From: Kiritimatiellia bacterium
GTDB lineage: Bacteria; Verrucomicrobiota; Kiritimatiellia; RFP12; UBA1067
Reading direction: 5' to 3'
Assembly (NCBI GenBank): GCA_017395505.1
Contig: JAFPUH010000050.1
Location: 1-61,546, forward strand
DNA length: 61,546 nt
The position numbers were made by a program, and so were the translations under genes. Under the pieces are notes generated by a model. The model was not told where the DNA came from. It made no database searches and was given only the letters and a program-made list of their open reading frames with translations. Numbering within the stretch: the stretch's first letter is position 1; each line of letters opens with the position of its first letter. This document shows, piece after piece, positions 9,485 through 19,022 of this stretch.

Positions 9485-11544
9485 GACCTCCTCCTGCGGA
9501 TTGCGACGTATGAAAGAAGAAGCAGGAACACCACGCCCGGCACCGCGCCAGCCGACCAGCGTACGAAGCGTATGCGCGTTTTGCGGTCCATTCCGGTAAG
9601 GAGCTTGCCGATTTCGACGCCGCTGGAGTTGACGACACCAATTCCAGCGAGGTTAGCTACACAGTTCAGGAAGAAGTCTTTGTTGGCGTTCCCTCGCGAA
9701 GCAAGAGAGGCGTTGGCAACAAGCATGGTGTCGCCTACGACAACTATCTTCGTGGGTCTTAGAGCAATATCAGACCCAGCACCGGCGCCGCGTTCAATCG
9801 CGGCGGCAAGGCATCTCCCCCCGGCCCTGACAAGCTCGGTGAACTCGATGCCATCTACACCAGATCCTGCCGAGACGGCGGACGGCTCAAATGCGACGGG
9901 ACGCTCCATGACGAGCTGCGTGCCTGCAAGCGGCGCCGTGATCGCATGATCCGCAAACGATGAGGCTATTACATCGCTACCTGAAATGGTCCTCGCACCG
10001 ATCAGCGGATCGGTCGATATCCTGAGCCCCCAGGCAGAAAGCAACGAAGCCAGCGCGTCGTCACCCCTTTCGTCGACCAGCATGAGCATACGGCCACCCT
10101 GCTTAAGGTAGGCGTCGATTCTGTCTGCCTCTATCCGGGAAAAATCCTCCTTTGCGCCAGCGATGACAACAAGGGCGCAGTCAGTCGGAATGGTCGTGCT
10201 TGCGGAAAGGTCGAGCGGAATATTCCTGAACCCATCGCGCGAGACCTCGCGAGCTATGTCGCTCATTCCGAACGCCCCATAGTCGGAGAAAGACACCTCT
10301 CCGTGACCCGTCGTCCAACATATGGTGCTACGCTGCTGGGGCGTCGTCAGCCTCGATATCGCCGTGGCGAAGATGCGCTCGCCGAATCCGCCATCGAGCG
10401 GCACGATGAACCTTCTGCGGTTCTTCTCGAAGACAACAGACCTGTCCGCTACGCCAAGACGCACAAGTCTCTGCGAATCGCCGAGGTCCCAACGAGGATC
10501 GACATAGTGAAGCTCGATATTCGCGCCGCCTTGCGACACGGCCGCCTTGCGGAGGGCGCGTAGCATATGGCTCACCGGCCGGAACAGTGGATCGTTCCTC
10601 GGCAGGAAGCACGTAGCGACTATATCGCCACTTGACTCAGACAGAACGCCCTTGGTCCGTAGCGATATGCCTCGGTTGGAGGGGCTGAACGGCATCTCGA
10701 CGACAACATCTAGCCTCATTGCAAGCATCGTCAGCAGGACCGCCATCGCAAGCGACATAACAACGGAAAGCACGGTCACGGCCCTCGCCTTAAGCGCGCC
10801 GCGACCGACGTGGCGCATCGACTCCACGCACTTTGCGCACACGAAAACCATTATGGCGGAGAGCATCAGATACGAAAACACCGTGCCGAGCGAGAAGAGG
10901 CCGAGCGACATGTCGGTCACATGGGCGTCAATAGGCATCTCGCCATACGCCGTCCCGCCCTTCGTCGACCATGCGCGCAGACCGGCCCAGAGGCCGCGAG
11001 GCAATCCGCAGAGAAGAGCAGCGGACGTGCAAGCCGCCGCCGCAGCATGGCGGAAGAAAGTGCTCATCACTACCGATACGGCGCACCACAACAGACTCTG
11101 CAGCGACAGAGCAATCAGCCCTGGCAGGAAAGACAGCAGCCCGCTCTGCGCCGCAGCATCAGGCGCAAAGTGGCGGAATGTAATCACGCACGTAAGGAGC
11201 GAAGCGATGATCGCAACCATGCTGACGACCCAAACGCCAAGGAACTTTCCGATAGCAAGATCGCGTTCGCGCACGGGGGCCGAAAGCAGAAAGTCTATGC
11301 GCCCAGAGAGCCGCTCGTCGCTCCATACGTCCATCGCTAGCACAGCAGCCAACACGGGCAACACAGGCGAGACGCTCATAGCCCATACCGCCGCTAGAGT
11401 GATCGAGCTACCCTCGGCCTTGTCGATGCCGAGCGCGAACAGCAAGGATGTCGCAGCCAGGAAAGCGCCTATCGCGAGAGCAGTGGACGAAAGATTCCGT
11501 ATGCGCCCTACGGTACGGTTAAACGTCACGCGTATCGGGCTCAT
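9481..11544 (-). CDS. GldF/GldG-like fusion: ABC-2 permease plus GldG extracytoplasmic domain
   Basis: A 687-residue membrane protein. The first roughly 270 residues hold several membrane helices of an ABC-2 permease, with the motif ERDLAIGKFLGVW at a cytoplasmic loop. The rest is a GldG-like domain (DPRWDLGDSQRLVRLGV, TGHGEVSF, FSRIEADRIDAYLKQGGRMLMLVD), ending in a C-terminal membrane helix. In Flavobacterium GldF and GldG are separate. ATG 11544 is chosen because it overlaps the ATPase stop as ATGA; an upstream frame would run inside that gene. It is the membrane partner of the GldA-like ATPase. Confidence 0.85.
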   Translation of the reverse strand: MSPIRVTFNRTVGRIRNLSSTALAIGAFLAATSLLFALGIDKAEGSSITLAAVWAMSVSPVLPVLAAVLAMDVWSDERLSGRIDFLLSAPVRERDLAIGKFLGVWVVSMVAIIASLLTCVITFRHFAPDAAAQSGLLSFLPGLIALSLQSLLWCAVSVVMSTFFRHAAAAACTSAALLCGLPRGLWAGLRAWSTKGGTAYGEMPIDAHVTDMSLGLFSLGTVFSYLMLSAIMVFVCAKCVESMRHVGRGALKARAVTVLSVVMSLAMAVLLTMLAMRLDVVVEMPFSPSNRGISLRTKGVLSESSGDIVATCFLPRNDPLFRPVSHMLRALRKAAVSQGGANIELHYVDPRWDLGDSQRLVRLGVADRSVVFEKNRRRFIVPLDGGFGERIFATAISRLTTPQQRSTICWTTGHGEVSFSDYGAFGMSDIAREVSRDGFRNIPLDLSASTTIPTDCALVVIAGAKEDFSRIEADRIDAYLKQGGRMLMLVDERGDDALASLLSAWGLRISTDPLIGARTISGSDVIASSFADHAITAPLAGTQLVMERPVAFEPSAVSAGSGVDGIEFTELVRAGGRCLAAAIERGAGAGSDIALRPTKIVVVGDTMLVANASLASRGNANKDFFLNCVANLAGIGVVNSSGVEIGKLLTGMDRKTRIRFVRWSAGAVPGVVFLLLLSYVAIRRRRS

Positions 11545-12251
11545 TCGGCGTCCCCCCTTATGGCGGCCGCGACACGGCTCTTTACGACACTCGGCTCGAC
11601 TCCGGCCGCACCGATGGTGGCTGAAATAACCCCGTCCCTGAGCACAAGAAATCGAGTCGCCCACCTTGCGAGATCCTCGACCTCGTGGCCGGTGACAATG
11701 ACGCTTGAGAATGCCCCAGCCTCTGATATTATCTCTACTGCGGCATCGCGCATGCCGGAATCGAGTCCGGCCAGAAAATCATCAAGCAGCAGTACTCTGG
11801 GACGAAGCAGAAGTGCGTCCGCCAGAGCCACACGCTTCTTGAGCCCAGCGGAAAGGTTGCGGATAGGCTTGCGCAGTATATCCGCCACGCGGCACATCTC
11901 GGACGCCTCGCCGATGCGGCGGCGGATTCTCTTAGAGGGCTCACCCTTCAGCCTTGCACGGTAGATGAGATACTCCTTGACGGTCATGTCGTCGTATAGC
12001 GCTACGTTCTCGGGCAGATAACCAATCTGTCTGCGGTAGTCGAGAGACCGCGAATAGATGCTCCTCCCCTCCGAAAGCACCTGTCCCGAATCTGGCACAG
12101 CCAGCGTCGCTAGTATCTTAAGCAGCGTTGTCTTGCCGGCGCCGTTCGCCCCAACAACAGCCACAGCCTCGCCGGGCGAGACGACAAAAGAAACGTCGCG
12201 CAGCACGGGCTGCTTGCGGTAGGTGAAGGCTATGTTGCGTACATCCAGCAT
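11541..12251 (-). CDS. GldA-like ABC transporter ATPase with Asp at the catalytic Glu position
   Basis: A 236-residue ABC ATPase. Walker A is GANGAGKTT (34-42), Q-loop RRQIGYLPE, and the H-loop His is at 189 (TGHEVED). Two motifs are off consensus. The signature reads LSAGLKKR rather than LSGGQ, and Walker B reads LLLDDF, with Asp158 replacing the usual catalytic Glu. The nucleotide sequence is clear at this point. Relaxed signatures occur in the GldA group, but Glu-to-Asp should slow hydrolysis. It is first of the gldA-gldFG-DUF4340 trio. Confidence 0.88.
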   Translation of the reverse strand: MLDVRNIAFTYRKQPVLRDVSFVVSPGEAVAVVGANGAGKTTLLKILATLAVPDSGQVLSEGRSIYSRSLDYRRQIGYLPENVALYDDMTVKEYLIYRARLKGEPSKRIRRRIGEASEMCRVADILRKPIRNLSAGLKKRVALADALLLRPRVLLLDDFLAGLDSGMRDAAVEIISEAGAFSSVIVTGHEVEDLARWATRFLVLRDGVISATIGAAGVEPSVVKSRVAAAIRGDAE

Positions 12252-12263
12252 ATCGCGGTCAGC

Positions 12264-13769
12264 CTAGTCCCTATTGCCGAGGAAGTAGATGTAGGCGGGG
12301 TTCTTCGTGACGTCCTCGTAGTTGTAGCCAATCCTCTTCAGGGCGTCCGAGAAGTCGCGTCGCTCGCTCTGCGGCACTTGGAAGCCCGCCAGCACCTTGC
12401 CGTGGTCCGCGCCGTGATTGCGGTAGTGGAACAGCGATATGTTCCAGCGCTGCGATATCACCGAAAGAAAATCCATCAATGCACCAGGGCGCTCTGGGAA
12501 CTCAAACGAGAGAACGATTTCGTCGTGCACGCCGCGACAATGCCCTCCGACCATGTGGCGCACGTGCTCCTTCGCGAGCGCATCGTCCGAAAGGTCGACA
12601 GTCGGGAAGCCAGCCTTCTCGAAGTGCGCAGCGAGCGCCTTGCTCTCCTCCAGACCGTTGACATTGAGCCCGACGAATATGTGCGCGTGGTCAGGGTCGC
12701 TCATGCGGTAGTTGAACTCAGTAACCGCCCTCTTGCCGATTTTTGATATGAAAGTCTTGAAGCTGCCGCAACGCTCTGGAATCTTCACCTCGAATATTGC
12801 CTCACGTCTTTCGCCGATCTCCGTCTCCTCTGAAACGAAGCGAATCCTGTCGAAGTTCATGTTAGCGCCAGAGAGTATGCAGGCGTATGTCTCGCCCTTC
12901 TTGGCGACCTTCTTCGCGGCTGCGAGCGCAAGAGCGCCCGCCGGTTCGCATATCGCGCGGGTCGCCTCGAAGACGTCCTTTATCGCAGCGCATGTCTCGG
13001 CCGTCGAAACACGCACGATGCCGTCAAGATGCTTGCGGCAGAGCTTGAAGGTCTCCTCGCCTGGCGTCTTCACGCAGACACCGTCCGCAAAAAGCCCCGG
13101 GTTTTCGACCGTCACACGGCGACCTGCCTTGATTGACCTGTACATGCAGTCGGAATCCTCCGGCTCGACGCCAAAGACCTTAACCTCAGGCCTGACGCTC
13201 TTTATGTAGACAGCGACTCCAGCCGCAAGACCGCCACCTCCGACAGGCACAAACACCGCCGTCAGGTCGCGTCCCGCCTGTTCGAGAATCTCCTTGCCGA
13301 CGGTTCCCTGACCCGCAATCACCTCAGGATCGTCATAGGGCGGTATGAACGTCAGCTCCTTTTCCTTGACAAGCCTGGCTGCCTCGACAGCGGCGTCGGA
13401 ATAGCTGTCGCCGTGCAACACAACCCCTGCGCCGTACGACTTGACCGCGTTGACCTTTATCTCGGGAGTAGTGACCGGCATGACGATCGTCGCCTTTACG
13501 CCAAGCCTCTTCGCGGCCAGCGCCACACCTTGCGCATGATTGCCGGCCGAAGCCGCCAAGACGCCTCTCTCTAGCGCCTTGCGCGGCAATTGGCTCATCT
13601 TGTTGTAGGCTCCGCGCAGCTTAAAGCTGTGCACACTCTGTAGGTCTTCGCGCTTCAGCAGGAAGCGACAGCCGAATTTCTTGGAGAGCGCCGCCGCTTC
13701 GTCAAGAGGCGTTTCCACCGCCACGTCGTACACAGTGGCGTTAAGTATCTTCGATAGGTAGTTCATCAT
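12264..13769 (-). CDS. ilvA: Threonine ammonia-lyase (threonine deaminase), biosynthetic
   Basis: A 501-residue PLP enzyme converting threonine to 2-oxobutanoate, the first step to isoleucine. The PLP lysine is K50 in SVHSFKLRGAY, and the phosphate loop is GGGGLAAG. Two C-terminal ACT-like regulatory domains follow (around 325-500), as in the long isoleucine-inhibited form. Two ATGs lie in tandem. The first overlaps the kinase stop (ATGA), so 13769 is used, though 13766 is equally possible. Confidence 0.95.
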   Translation of the reverse strand: MMNYLSKILNATVYDVAVETPLDEAAALSKKFGCRFLLKREDLQSVHSFKLRGAYNKMSQLPRKALERGVLAASAGNHAQGVALAAKRLGVKATIVMPVTTPEIKVNAVKSYGAGVVLHGDSYSDAAVEAARLVKEKELTFIPPYDDPEVIAGQGTVGKEILEQAGRDLTAVFVPVGGGGLAAGVAVYIKSVRPEVKVFGVEPEDSDCMYRSIKAGRRVTVENPGLFADGVCVKTPGEETFKLCRKHLDGIVRVSTAETCAAIKDVFEATRAICEPAGALALAAAKKVAKKGETYACILSGANMNFDRIRFVSEETEIGERREAIFEVKIPERCGSFKTFISKIGKRAVTEFNYRMSDPDHAHIFVGLNVNGLEESKALAAHFEKAGFPTVDLSDDALAKEHVRHMVGGHCRGVHDEIVLSFEFPERPGALMDFLSVISQRWNISLFHYRNHGADHGKVLAGFQVPQSERRDFSDALKRIGYNYEDVTKNPAYIYFLGNRD

Positions 13770-16321
13770 TCTTGCGATCCGCCCTCGCCAAGCTCTATGT
13801 CGGGAAACATCTCCTTGATCGTGCCGAGATAATCTGGGAACAGCTCCACAACCTTCTTCACAATCGCCTCCCCGCGTGCGACCGCACTGTTGTCATCTGA
13901 GCAGATGAGCCGCATCGTAAGTGCCGCGCCGCTCATCGCCTCAGCCCACTCGCGCAGTGTGAGACGCGGCTTTCCGGTCTTGCGTCCATCCTCGATGAAG
14001 GTGAGTATCAGCTCATTGAGGTTCCCGTGGTAACCCTGGTAGAACTTTACGAACGTCAGCTTCGTGGGCGTCTTGCCGTCACCAAAGACGATATCGCTCT
14101 CGGTCGCGTCCTTGACGTTGCGGCCCTTGAGTTTCGACTTCTTGAAGGTGTAGCCGATGAGATTACGCCTGAATATCTCCTGCGCCGACTTCATGGCGTT
14201 AACCTTTCGGATTTCGTTGTCGGCGGCGAAGCCACCCTCAGCCGTCTTGAACTCAGCCTTCATGTTCTCAAGTTGCCTCAGCGCACCCTTCCAGTCGAGC
14301 TGGCGGAAAGTTCCCCTTTCGGCGATTTCTACGAACTTGGCCTTCGCGGCGGCAATCTCCTCCTCAACGAGCTGAGCCCTTGCGGCAGACTGCTCCTCCT
14401 GACGCTTCTTGTCGGCCTCCTCCTCGGCGGCTTTGGCCGCTGCACGGTCGGACTCCAGCTTCTCGATGCGCAGACGCTTGATCGCCTGCTCGACGATCTT
14501 CTTGCCGCGGTCCTTGATGTAGCCGGCTCCCTTCTTGATATTCTCAACATCCTTTGAGCTCTTAATCTCGTTGCACATGTCGGTCACGGTCTGAGAGAGC
14601 TTGGAGAGTTCCTTCGCGGACGCCTCGTCAACGCCCTTGATCGTGCCCGCGGTCTCGCAGAGGGCAACGACCTTGGTCATACCTGTGCGGACGCGCACAG
14701 CGGCGGCCTTGCAGGAATAGAATCGCTCCCAGAGTCCGTTGACGTCTGTAACGACCTGCGGCTGTTCCTTCGCGGGAGCCGCCTCAGGAACTGCCTCTGC
14801 GGCAGGAGCCGGCGCGGCTGCATCAGGCGCCGGCGCCGCCACTGCAGCTCCATCAGCCGATGGCGCAGCTGGAGCCGCCTCTGGGGCGGCGACAGGCTGC
14901 TCAGCAGTCGCCTTGGAGGCCGCAATCGCATCAAGCAGTTCCTGCGTCGGAGCCGGTTTGAGCGCATCGGCGAAGTCAGGGATGAGCCCCATGATCTCAT
15001 TGGTGGCCTTCTGGCAGTTCGTCTCTGCCGTGTTAACGAGCGAGTCTACCTCATCGGCGAACTTCGACGCAATCACAGATGTCTCGGCAATGGCCTGGCG
15101 CACGTTGGTTATGCCTTTCACGATCTGAGCATGGCGCTCGGCCTTGCGCGCATTCTCATCCGCCACCTTGTACCAGACGAGTCCACCAATCACGGCACCG
15201 ATGAGGGCTATCGCGCCAACGACCACGCCAACAACCTTGAGGCCAAGGTTGCCGCCTTCCTCCTCATCTTCGTCAGCCGCTGGCTTGGCCTCCTCCGCTC
15301 CTGGCGAGCCTGCGCTACCCTCGTCTTCGGCAGCGTCGGCATTTGCAAGGTTCACGCTTGTCTTCGTCACAGACCCTGCCTTCTTCATCATCATCGTCTT
15401 GCGGGTCGTCCTGACACCCATCTTGCGTGTACCGCCAGCGGGCTTCCCGAGGCCCTCGGGACGATCCATCTTACTCGTCGCCTCAAGACCCGTCGTCATG
15501 ACCTTCTTGAACTCCTCGATCAGCGCCTCGAAGCTGGGGAAACGGTCCTCCTTCTTGAACGCGAGCATCTTCGTTACGAGCGCATCGATCTGAGGTGAAA
15601 GCTCGGGCCTGAGCGAACTCGGCTTCGGCGGCGGATTCGAGAACCTCGCCTTGACGACAGCTGTCACATCGTCGCCGTCAAACGGCGGCTTACCGGTCAG
15701 CGCATGGAAGAGCGTCCCGCCGAGGCTGTACATGTCGGCGCGGTAGTCGACCGCCTCAAGCTTGACCTTCTCGGGCGAGATGTAGTAGGGTGTGCCCCAT
15801 ATCTCTTTCGTGTCCTTCTGCATCCCAGCGAGGCCGAAGTCGACGAGCTTGGCATTTCCGTTCGCATCAAGCAGTATGTTCTCGGGCTTGACATCGCCAT
15901 GCACGTAACCCTGATCGCTCGCACACTGCAGCGCCTGCGCGACCTGCTGGCAAATCTTCATTACGCGAGGAACCTCGGTCTTGCCAGCCCCGGCGTGCTT
16001 CATCAGCGAATCGAGTGAGCCACCCGCGACGAGTTCCATCGCGATGTATGGCATGCCCTGGCTGATGCCGTAGGAGTATATCTGCGCGATGTTCGGATGA
16101 ATCAGCTTGGCGGCCGCCTGAGCCTCCTTCTTGAACTTCTCTACGAACTCCGGATCGGCGCCGTACTCCTTGAGCATCACCTTGACGGCAACAGGCCTGT
16201 CGAGCATCTTGTCGCGGCCCATGTAGACTCCGCCCATGCCGCCAGCGCCAAGCTCGCGCTCCAGCAGGAAGTTGCCGTTGTCGCCAAAGACTCCGGGGGT
16301 TTGAATCAGCTGTTCGCTCAT
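13766..16321 (-). CDS. Transmembrane Ser/Thr protein kinase
   Basis: An 851-residue kinase. The Hanks domain spans about 18-275: glycine loop GAGGMGGVY, Lys47 in VAVKVM, catalytic Asp143 in HGDVKPEN, DFG at 161-163 and SPE at 182-184. The usual HRD is HGD, so it is a non-RD kinase that may not need activation-loop phosphorylation. A basic/acidic linker leads to one membrane helix (about 360-384). An Ala/Pro-rich segment, a coiled coil (about 640-690) and an unrecognised C-terminal domain follow; no PASTA repeats are seen. ATG 16321 has GGAGG 8 nt upstream and overlaps the lepB stop. Targets are unknown. Confidence 0.92.
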   Translation of the reverse strand: MSEQLIQTPGVFGDNGNFLLERELGAGGMGGVYMGRDKMLDRPVAVKVMLKEYGADPEFVEKFKKEAQAAAKLIHPNIAQIYSYGISQGMPYIAMELVAGGSLDSLMKHAGAGKTEVPRVMKICQQVAQALQCASDQGYVHGDVKPENILLDANGNAKLVDFGLAGMQKDTKEIWGTPYYISPEKVKLEAVDYRADMYSLGGTLFHALTGKPPFDGDDVTAVVKARFSNPPPKPSSLRPELSPQIDALVTKMLAFKKEDRFPSFEALIEEFKKVMTTGLEATSKMDRPEGLGKPAGGTRKMGVRTTRKTMMMKKAGSVTKTSVNLANADAAEDEGSAGSPGAEEAKPAADEDEEEGGNLGLKVVGVVVGAIALIGAVIGGLVWYKVADENARKAERHAQIVKGITNVRQAIAETSVIASKFADEVDSLVNTAETNCQKATNEIMGLIPDFADALKPAPTQELLDAIAASKATAEQPVAAPEAAPAAPSADGAAVAAPAPDAAAPAPAAEAVPEAAPAKEQPQVVTDVNGLWERFYSCKAAAVRVRTGMTKVVALCETAGTIKGVDEASAKELSKLSQTVTDMCNEIKSSKDVENIKKGAGYIKDRGKKIVEQAIKRLRIEKLESDRAAAKAAEEEADKKRQEEQSAARAQLVEEEIAAAKAKFVEIAERGTFRQLDWKGALRQLENMKAEFKTAEGGFAADNEIRKVNAMKSAQEIFRRNLIGYTFKKSKLKGRNVKDATESDIVFGDGKTPTKLTFVKFYQGYHGNLNELILTFIEDGRKTGKPRLTLREWAEAMSGAALTMRLICSDDNSAVARGEAIVKKVVELFPDYLGTIKEMFPDIELGEGGSQE

Positions 16322-17061
16322 CGTATTGTCCTCCATCCGTTGAATGGCCAAAACACAAAGCTTCCGACGCCGCGCAGATTAGCCCCAGGAACTGGACCCC
16401 AGTAGCGGCTGTCGTTGGAATTTCCGAAATTGTCTCCACATGCGAAATACTCGTCTTCGCCCATAGTCACCACCGCCGGCCGTCCCTCTACGGGATGCTC
16501 CAGTTCGTAGGTCTCGCCGGGGGTCGCCTTCATGCGCTTGATGTAGTGAGTGCCCTGCGGCAGCCTCTCTATGCCCGTCGTCGAGAATATCATCACTTCT
16601 CCATCGCGCGGCTTGCGGAAATTCCACAACCACCTGTTGACGAATATGAAGTCACCTGTCGCGACCGTGCCTTTCCAAACCGTCTCGCCCTTGCGGTAGG
16701 TACGCCCGGCGATCTGCTCGAGCGCATCAGTCGGCACCTTGAACGTCTTCGGACTGACGCCCACCGCTACGTCGGCGAATCCATCGCCACGGTTTCTGAA
16801 CCTCGCAAGACCGCTGGCTGACGCCTTGTGCTCGACCACGCTCTCTCCGCACCACGCCCACTTGAACACGCTCAGTGGAAACGCATCCCACGCGCCCTTC
16901 TCCGTCCCCGCAGTCGTGTGGTAGCCCCACAGTGTAGGCTGCATGGAACCCGTAGGAATGTTGAAGGGCTCGTAGAAATATGCGCGAAAGGCCATCGCGA
17001 CCGAGATCGCAACGACCAGAGTGTCAAGCCACTCGCTAGCGTAGCTCTGCCAACCTCGCAT
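16318..17061 (-). CDS. lepB: Signal peptidase I
   Basis: A 247-residue membrane protease that removes Sec/Tat signal peptides. One membrane helix (about 12-28) precedes the nucleophile Ser39 (PTGSMQPTL). The general base is Lys175 in HYIKRMKATPGE, and the box GDN..NSNDSR is at 209-219. An insert of roughly 80 residues lies between the Ser box and the ATGDFIFVN motif, as in large Gram-negative forms. It starts 2 bp after guaB. Confidence 0.94.
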   Translation of the reverse strand: MRGWQSYASEWLDTLVVAISVAMAFRAYFYEPFNIPTGSMQPTLWGYHTTAGTEKGAWDAFPLSVFKWAWCGESVVEHKASASGLARFRNRGDGFADVAVGVSPKTFKVPTDALEQIAGRTYRKGETVWKGTVATGDFIFVNRWLWNFRKPRDGEVMIFSTTGIERLPQGTHYIKRMKATPGETYELEHPVEGRPAVVTMGEDEYFACGDNFGNSNDSRYWGPVPGANLRGVGSFVFWPFNGWRTIR

Positions 17062-17062
17062 T

Positions 17063-18559
17063 TCAGGTTCTGTAGTTTGGAGCTTCCTTCGTTATCGTTA
17101 TGTCGTGGGGACGAGCCTCCCTGAGACCTGCCGCCGTGACGCGATAGAACTTGCCCTTCTCCTTGAGCTCTGCGATAGTACGGGCGCCGCAGTAGCCGAG
17201 CGATGCGCGAAGCCCGCCGCAGAACTGCGTCATGATGCTCTTGACATGGCCAGAATATGGCACCATTCCCTCAATGCCCTGCGGCACCAGGCTGTCCTCC
17301 GCCTCATTGTCCTGGAAGTATCTGGCCCTGCTGCCCTTGCCGTTCTTGAGCGCAGCCATCGAGCCCATGCCGCGATAGACGACATACTGGCGTCCGTTTG
17401 AGTATATCTTCTCGCCCGGACTCTCTTCAGTACCAGCGAGAACGCTACCGAGCATCACAGAGTCGGCACCGGCCGCAATGGCCTTGGGAACGTCGCCTGA
17501 AAGCTTGATTCCGCCGTCTGCAATGACCGCAACATCGGTTCCGCGAAGCGCCTTGGCCGCGCTATAGACCGCCGTAAGCTGAGGGATGCCCACACCGCAG
17601 ACGACGCGAGTAGTGCAGATCGAGCCGGGGCCTATGCCGACCTTAACCGCGTGCGCGCCAGCCTTCGCTAGCGCGAGAGCCGCCTCGCCAGTCGCTATAT
17701 TGCCGGCGATTACGTCTACCTTCGGAAAGTGCTTGACGATGTACTTCGTCATGTCCATAATGCCCTTCGAATGGCCGTGGGCGGAGTCGACCACCACCAC
17801 ATCCACTCCAGCATCAGCAAGCTTCTCCATGCGCGAAAGGTCGCCCTTCCCGCCCGATACGGACGCCGAGACGCGCAGCCTGAACTTGTCGTCGCAATTG
17901 ACGGACGTATTGGGGTTCTCAACGATGCGATGAACGTCGGTGAAGCTGTATAGTCCGACGATGCGGCCATCCTTATCCACAAGCGGCAACTTGCCGATCT
18001 TGTTCTCGCGCATTATCTCGTAAGCCTTCTTGAGGCTTGTGCCAGGCTTGGCCGTGAGTAGCTTTGTCTGCATCACGTCAGAGAGCTTGGCGGCGTTGAG
18101 AGGGGCGAAGCGCATGTCACTCGAGGTGATCATGCCGACGAGCCTTTCATTGTCGTCCAACACCGGGAACCCGTTGAATTTGAGCTTGCGCTCGGCCTTC
18201 ACGCTCCTTAGAAAGCCAATGTCATCGCTCGCATGGAAGCACACCGGATTCTCGATCATCCCGTTCAAATGGTTCTTGACGAGCCTCACCTGCGCCGCTT
18301 GTTCGTCCTCTTCGAGATTCTTGTGTATGCAACCTATGCCGCCAGCGAGCGCCATAGCTATCGCCATCGGCGCCTCGGTGACAGTATCCATCGCCGCGGA
18401 CATGAACGGAACTTTCATCTTGGTGCGCGACGTAAGTTTAGTCTCGAGCGATGTGTCGTCCGGCAGAAAATCGGCATATTGCGTGACCAGCGTCACGTCA
18501 TCATACGTAAGGCCTTCGTACGGGAAGGTCTTCATAAAATCATCAAGATATTTGTTCAT
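17063..18559 (-). CDS. guaB: IMP dehydrogenase
   Basis: A 498-residue TIM-barrel enzyme oxidising IMP to XMP, the committed step of GMP synthesis. Two CBS domains (about 97-215) interrupt the barrel and would mediate purine-nucleotide control. The catalytic Cys315 lies in GPGSICTTR, with the flap YRGMGSM downstream. A -10 TATAAT ends 27 bp before the ATG and a GGACAGG Shine-Dalgarno is present. guaB heads an unbroken run of about 14 genes reaching position 955. Confidence 0.97.
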   Translation of the reverse strand: MNKYLDDFMKTFPYEGLTYDDVTLVTQYADFLPDDTSLETKLTSRTKMKVPFMSAAMDTVTEAPMAIAMALAGGIGCIHKNLEEDEQAAQVRLVKNHLNGMIENPVCFHASDDIGFLRSVKAERKLKFNGFPVLDDNERLVGMITSSDMRFAPLNAAKLSDVMQTKLLTAKPGTSLKKAYEIMRENKIGKLPLVDKDGRIVGLYSFTDVHRIVENPNTSVNCDDKFRLRVSASVSGGKGDLSRMEKLADAGVDVVVVDSAHGHSKGIMDMTKYIVKHFPKVDVIAGNIATGEAALALAKAGAHAVKVGIGPGSICTTRVVCGVGIPQLTAVYSAAKALRGTDVAVIADGGIKLSGDVPKAIAAGADSVMLGSVLAGTEESPGEKIYSNGRQYVVYRGMGSMAALKNGKGSRARYFQDNEAEDSLVPQGIEGMVPYSGHVKSIMTQFCGGLRASLGYCGARTIAELKEKGKFYRVTAAGLREARPHDITITKEAPNYRT

Positions 18560-18586
18560 GCGCCACCTGTCCTTTTTAGGTAGATA

Positions 18587-18615
18587 TTATACACTATCTG
18601 CCGTCAAAACGCAAC
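18587..18615 (-). promoter_or_regulatory. Promoter of guaB and the long downstream gene run
   Basis: Minus-strand TTGCGT, 17 bp spacer, TATAAT (hexamer 18592..18587). The -10 lies directly after the folK stop codon (TAG at 18596..18594). The gap to the guaB ATG is 27 nt with a Shine-Dalgarno inside. Unlike most in this window, the base pair before the hexamer is not TGn. Confidence 0.55.
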
Positions 18616-19022
18616 GTTGAGATAAGGAGTCGGCGGATAAAGTCGCGGTCTAATGCTCGGGGATGCGGAAGCGTAAGTTCCGGATCGTCCATGTGCAGTC
18701 CGCCAAAGTCTATGAGGTCAATGTCTATGGTTCTGGGCCCGTTGAGGACTGTCCTCACGCGGCCGAGCGCGTCCTCTATCGCGTGCATGCGACGCGAGAA
18801 TTCCCGCGGCTCAAGTCCAGTCTCAAACACAACGACCTGATTAAGGAACTTAAGGTATGCAAACTCTTGGGGCACATCAACCGGCTCCGTCTCTTCCACG
18901 GGGCTCTCCGCGACAAGCCGAGTCGTCGGCATTGCCGAAAGCATCTCAAGAGCGCGGGACAGATATTCGGCCCTTGGCTCTATGTTCGAGCCAAGAGACA
19001 CGACCGCTCGAACTGGCTCCAT
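18594..19022 (-). CDS. folK: HPPK (6-hydroxymethyl-7,8-dihydropterin pyrophosphokinase)
   Basis: A 142-residue folate enzyme that transfers pyrophosphate from ATP to the pterin alcohol. It has SLGSNIEPR near the N-terminus, NQVVVFETGLEP, and the signature GPRTIDIDLIDFG followed by LTLPHPRALDRDFI. The ATG overlaps the ugd stop as TGATG. A GTG directly upstream (19025) is an alternative. Its pairing with ugd looks like operon packing, not a shared pathway. Confidence 0.95.
   Translation of the reverse strand: MEPVRAVVSLGSNIEPRAEYLSRALEMLSAMPTTRLVAESPVEETEPVDVPQEFAYLKFLNQVVVFETGLEPREFSRRMHAIEDALGRVRTVLNGPRTIDIDLIDFGGLHMDDPELTLPHPRALDRDFIRRLLISTLRFDGR

Noticed and set aside
14780..14930. Repetitive DNA in the kinase gene
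   Set aside because: It is the Ala/Pro-rich linker of the kinase, a low-complexity coding region and not an independent repeat.
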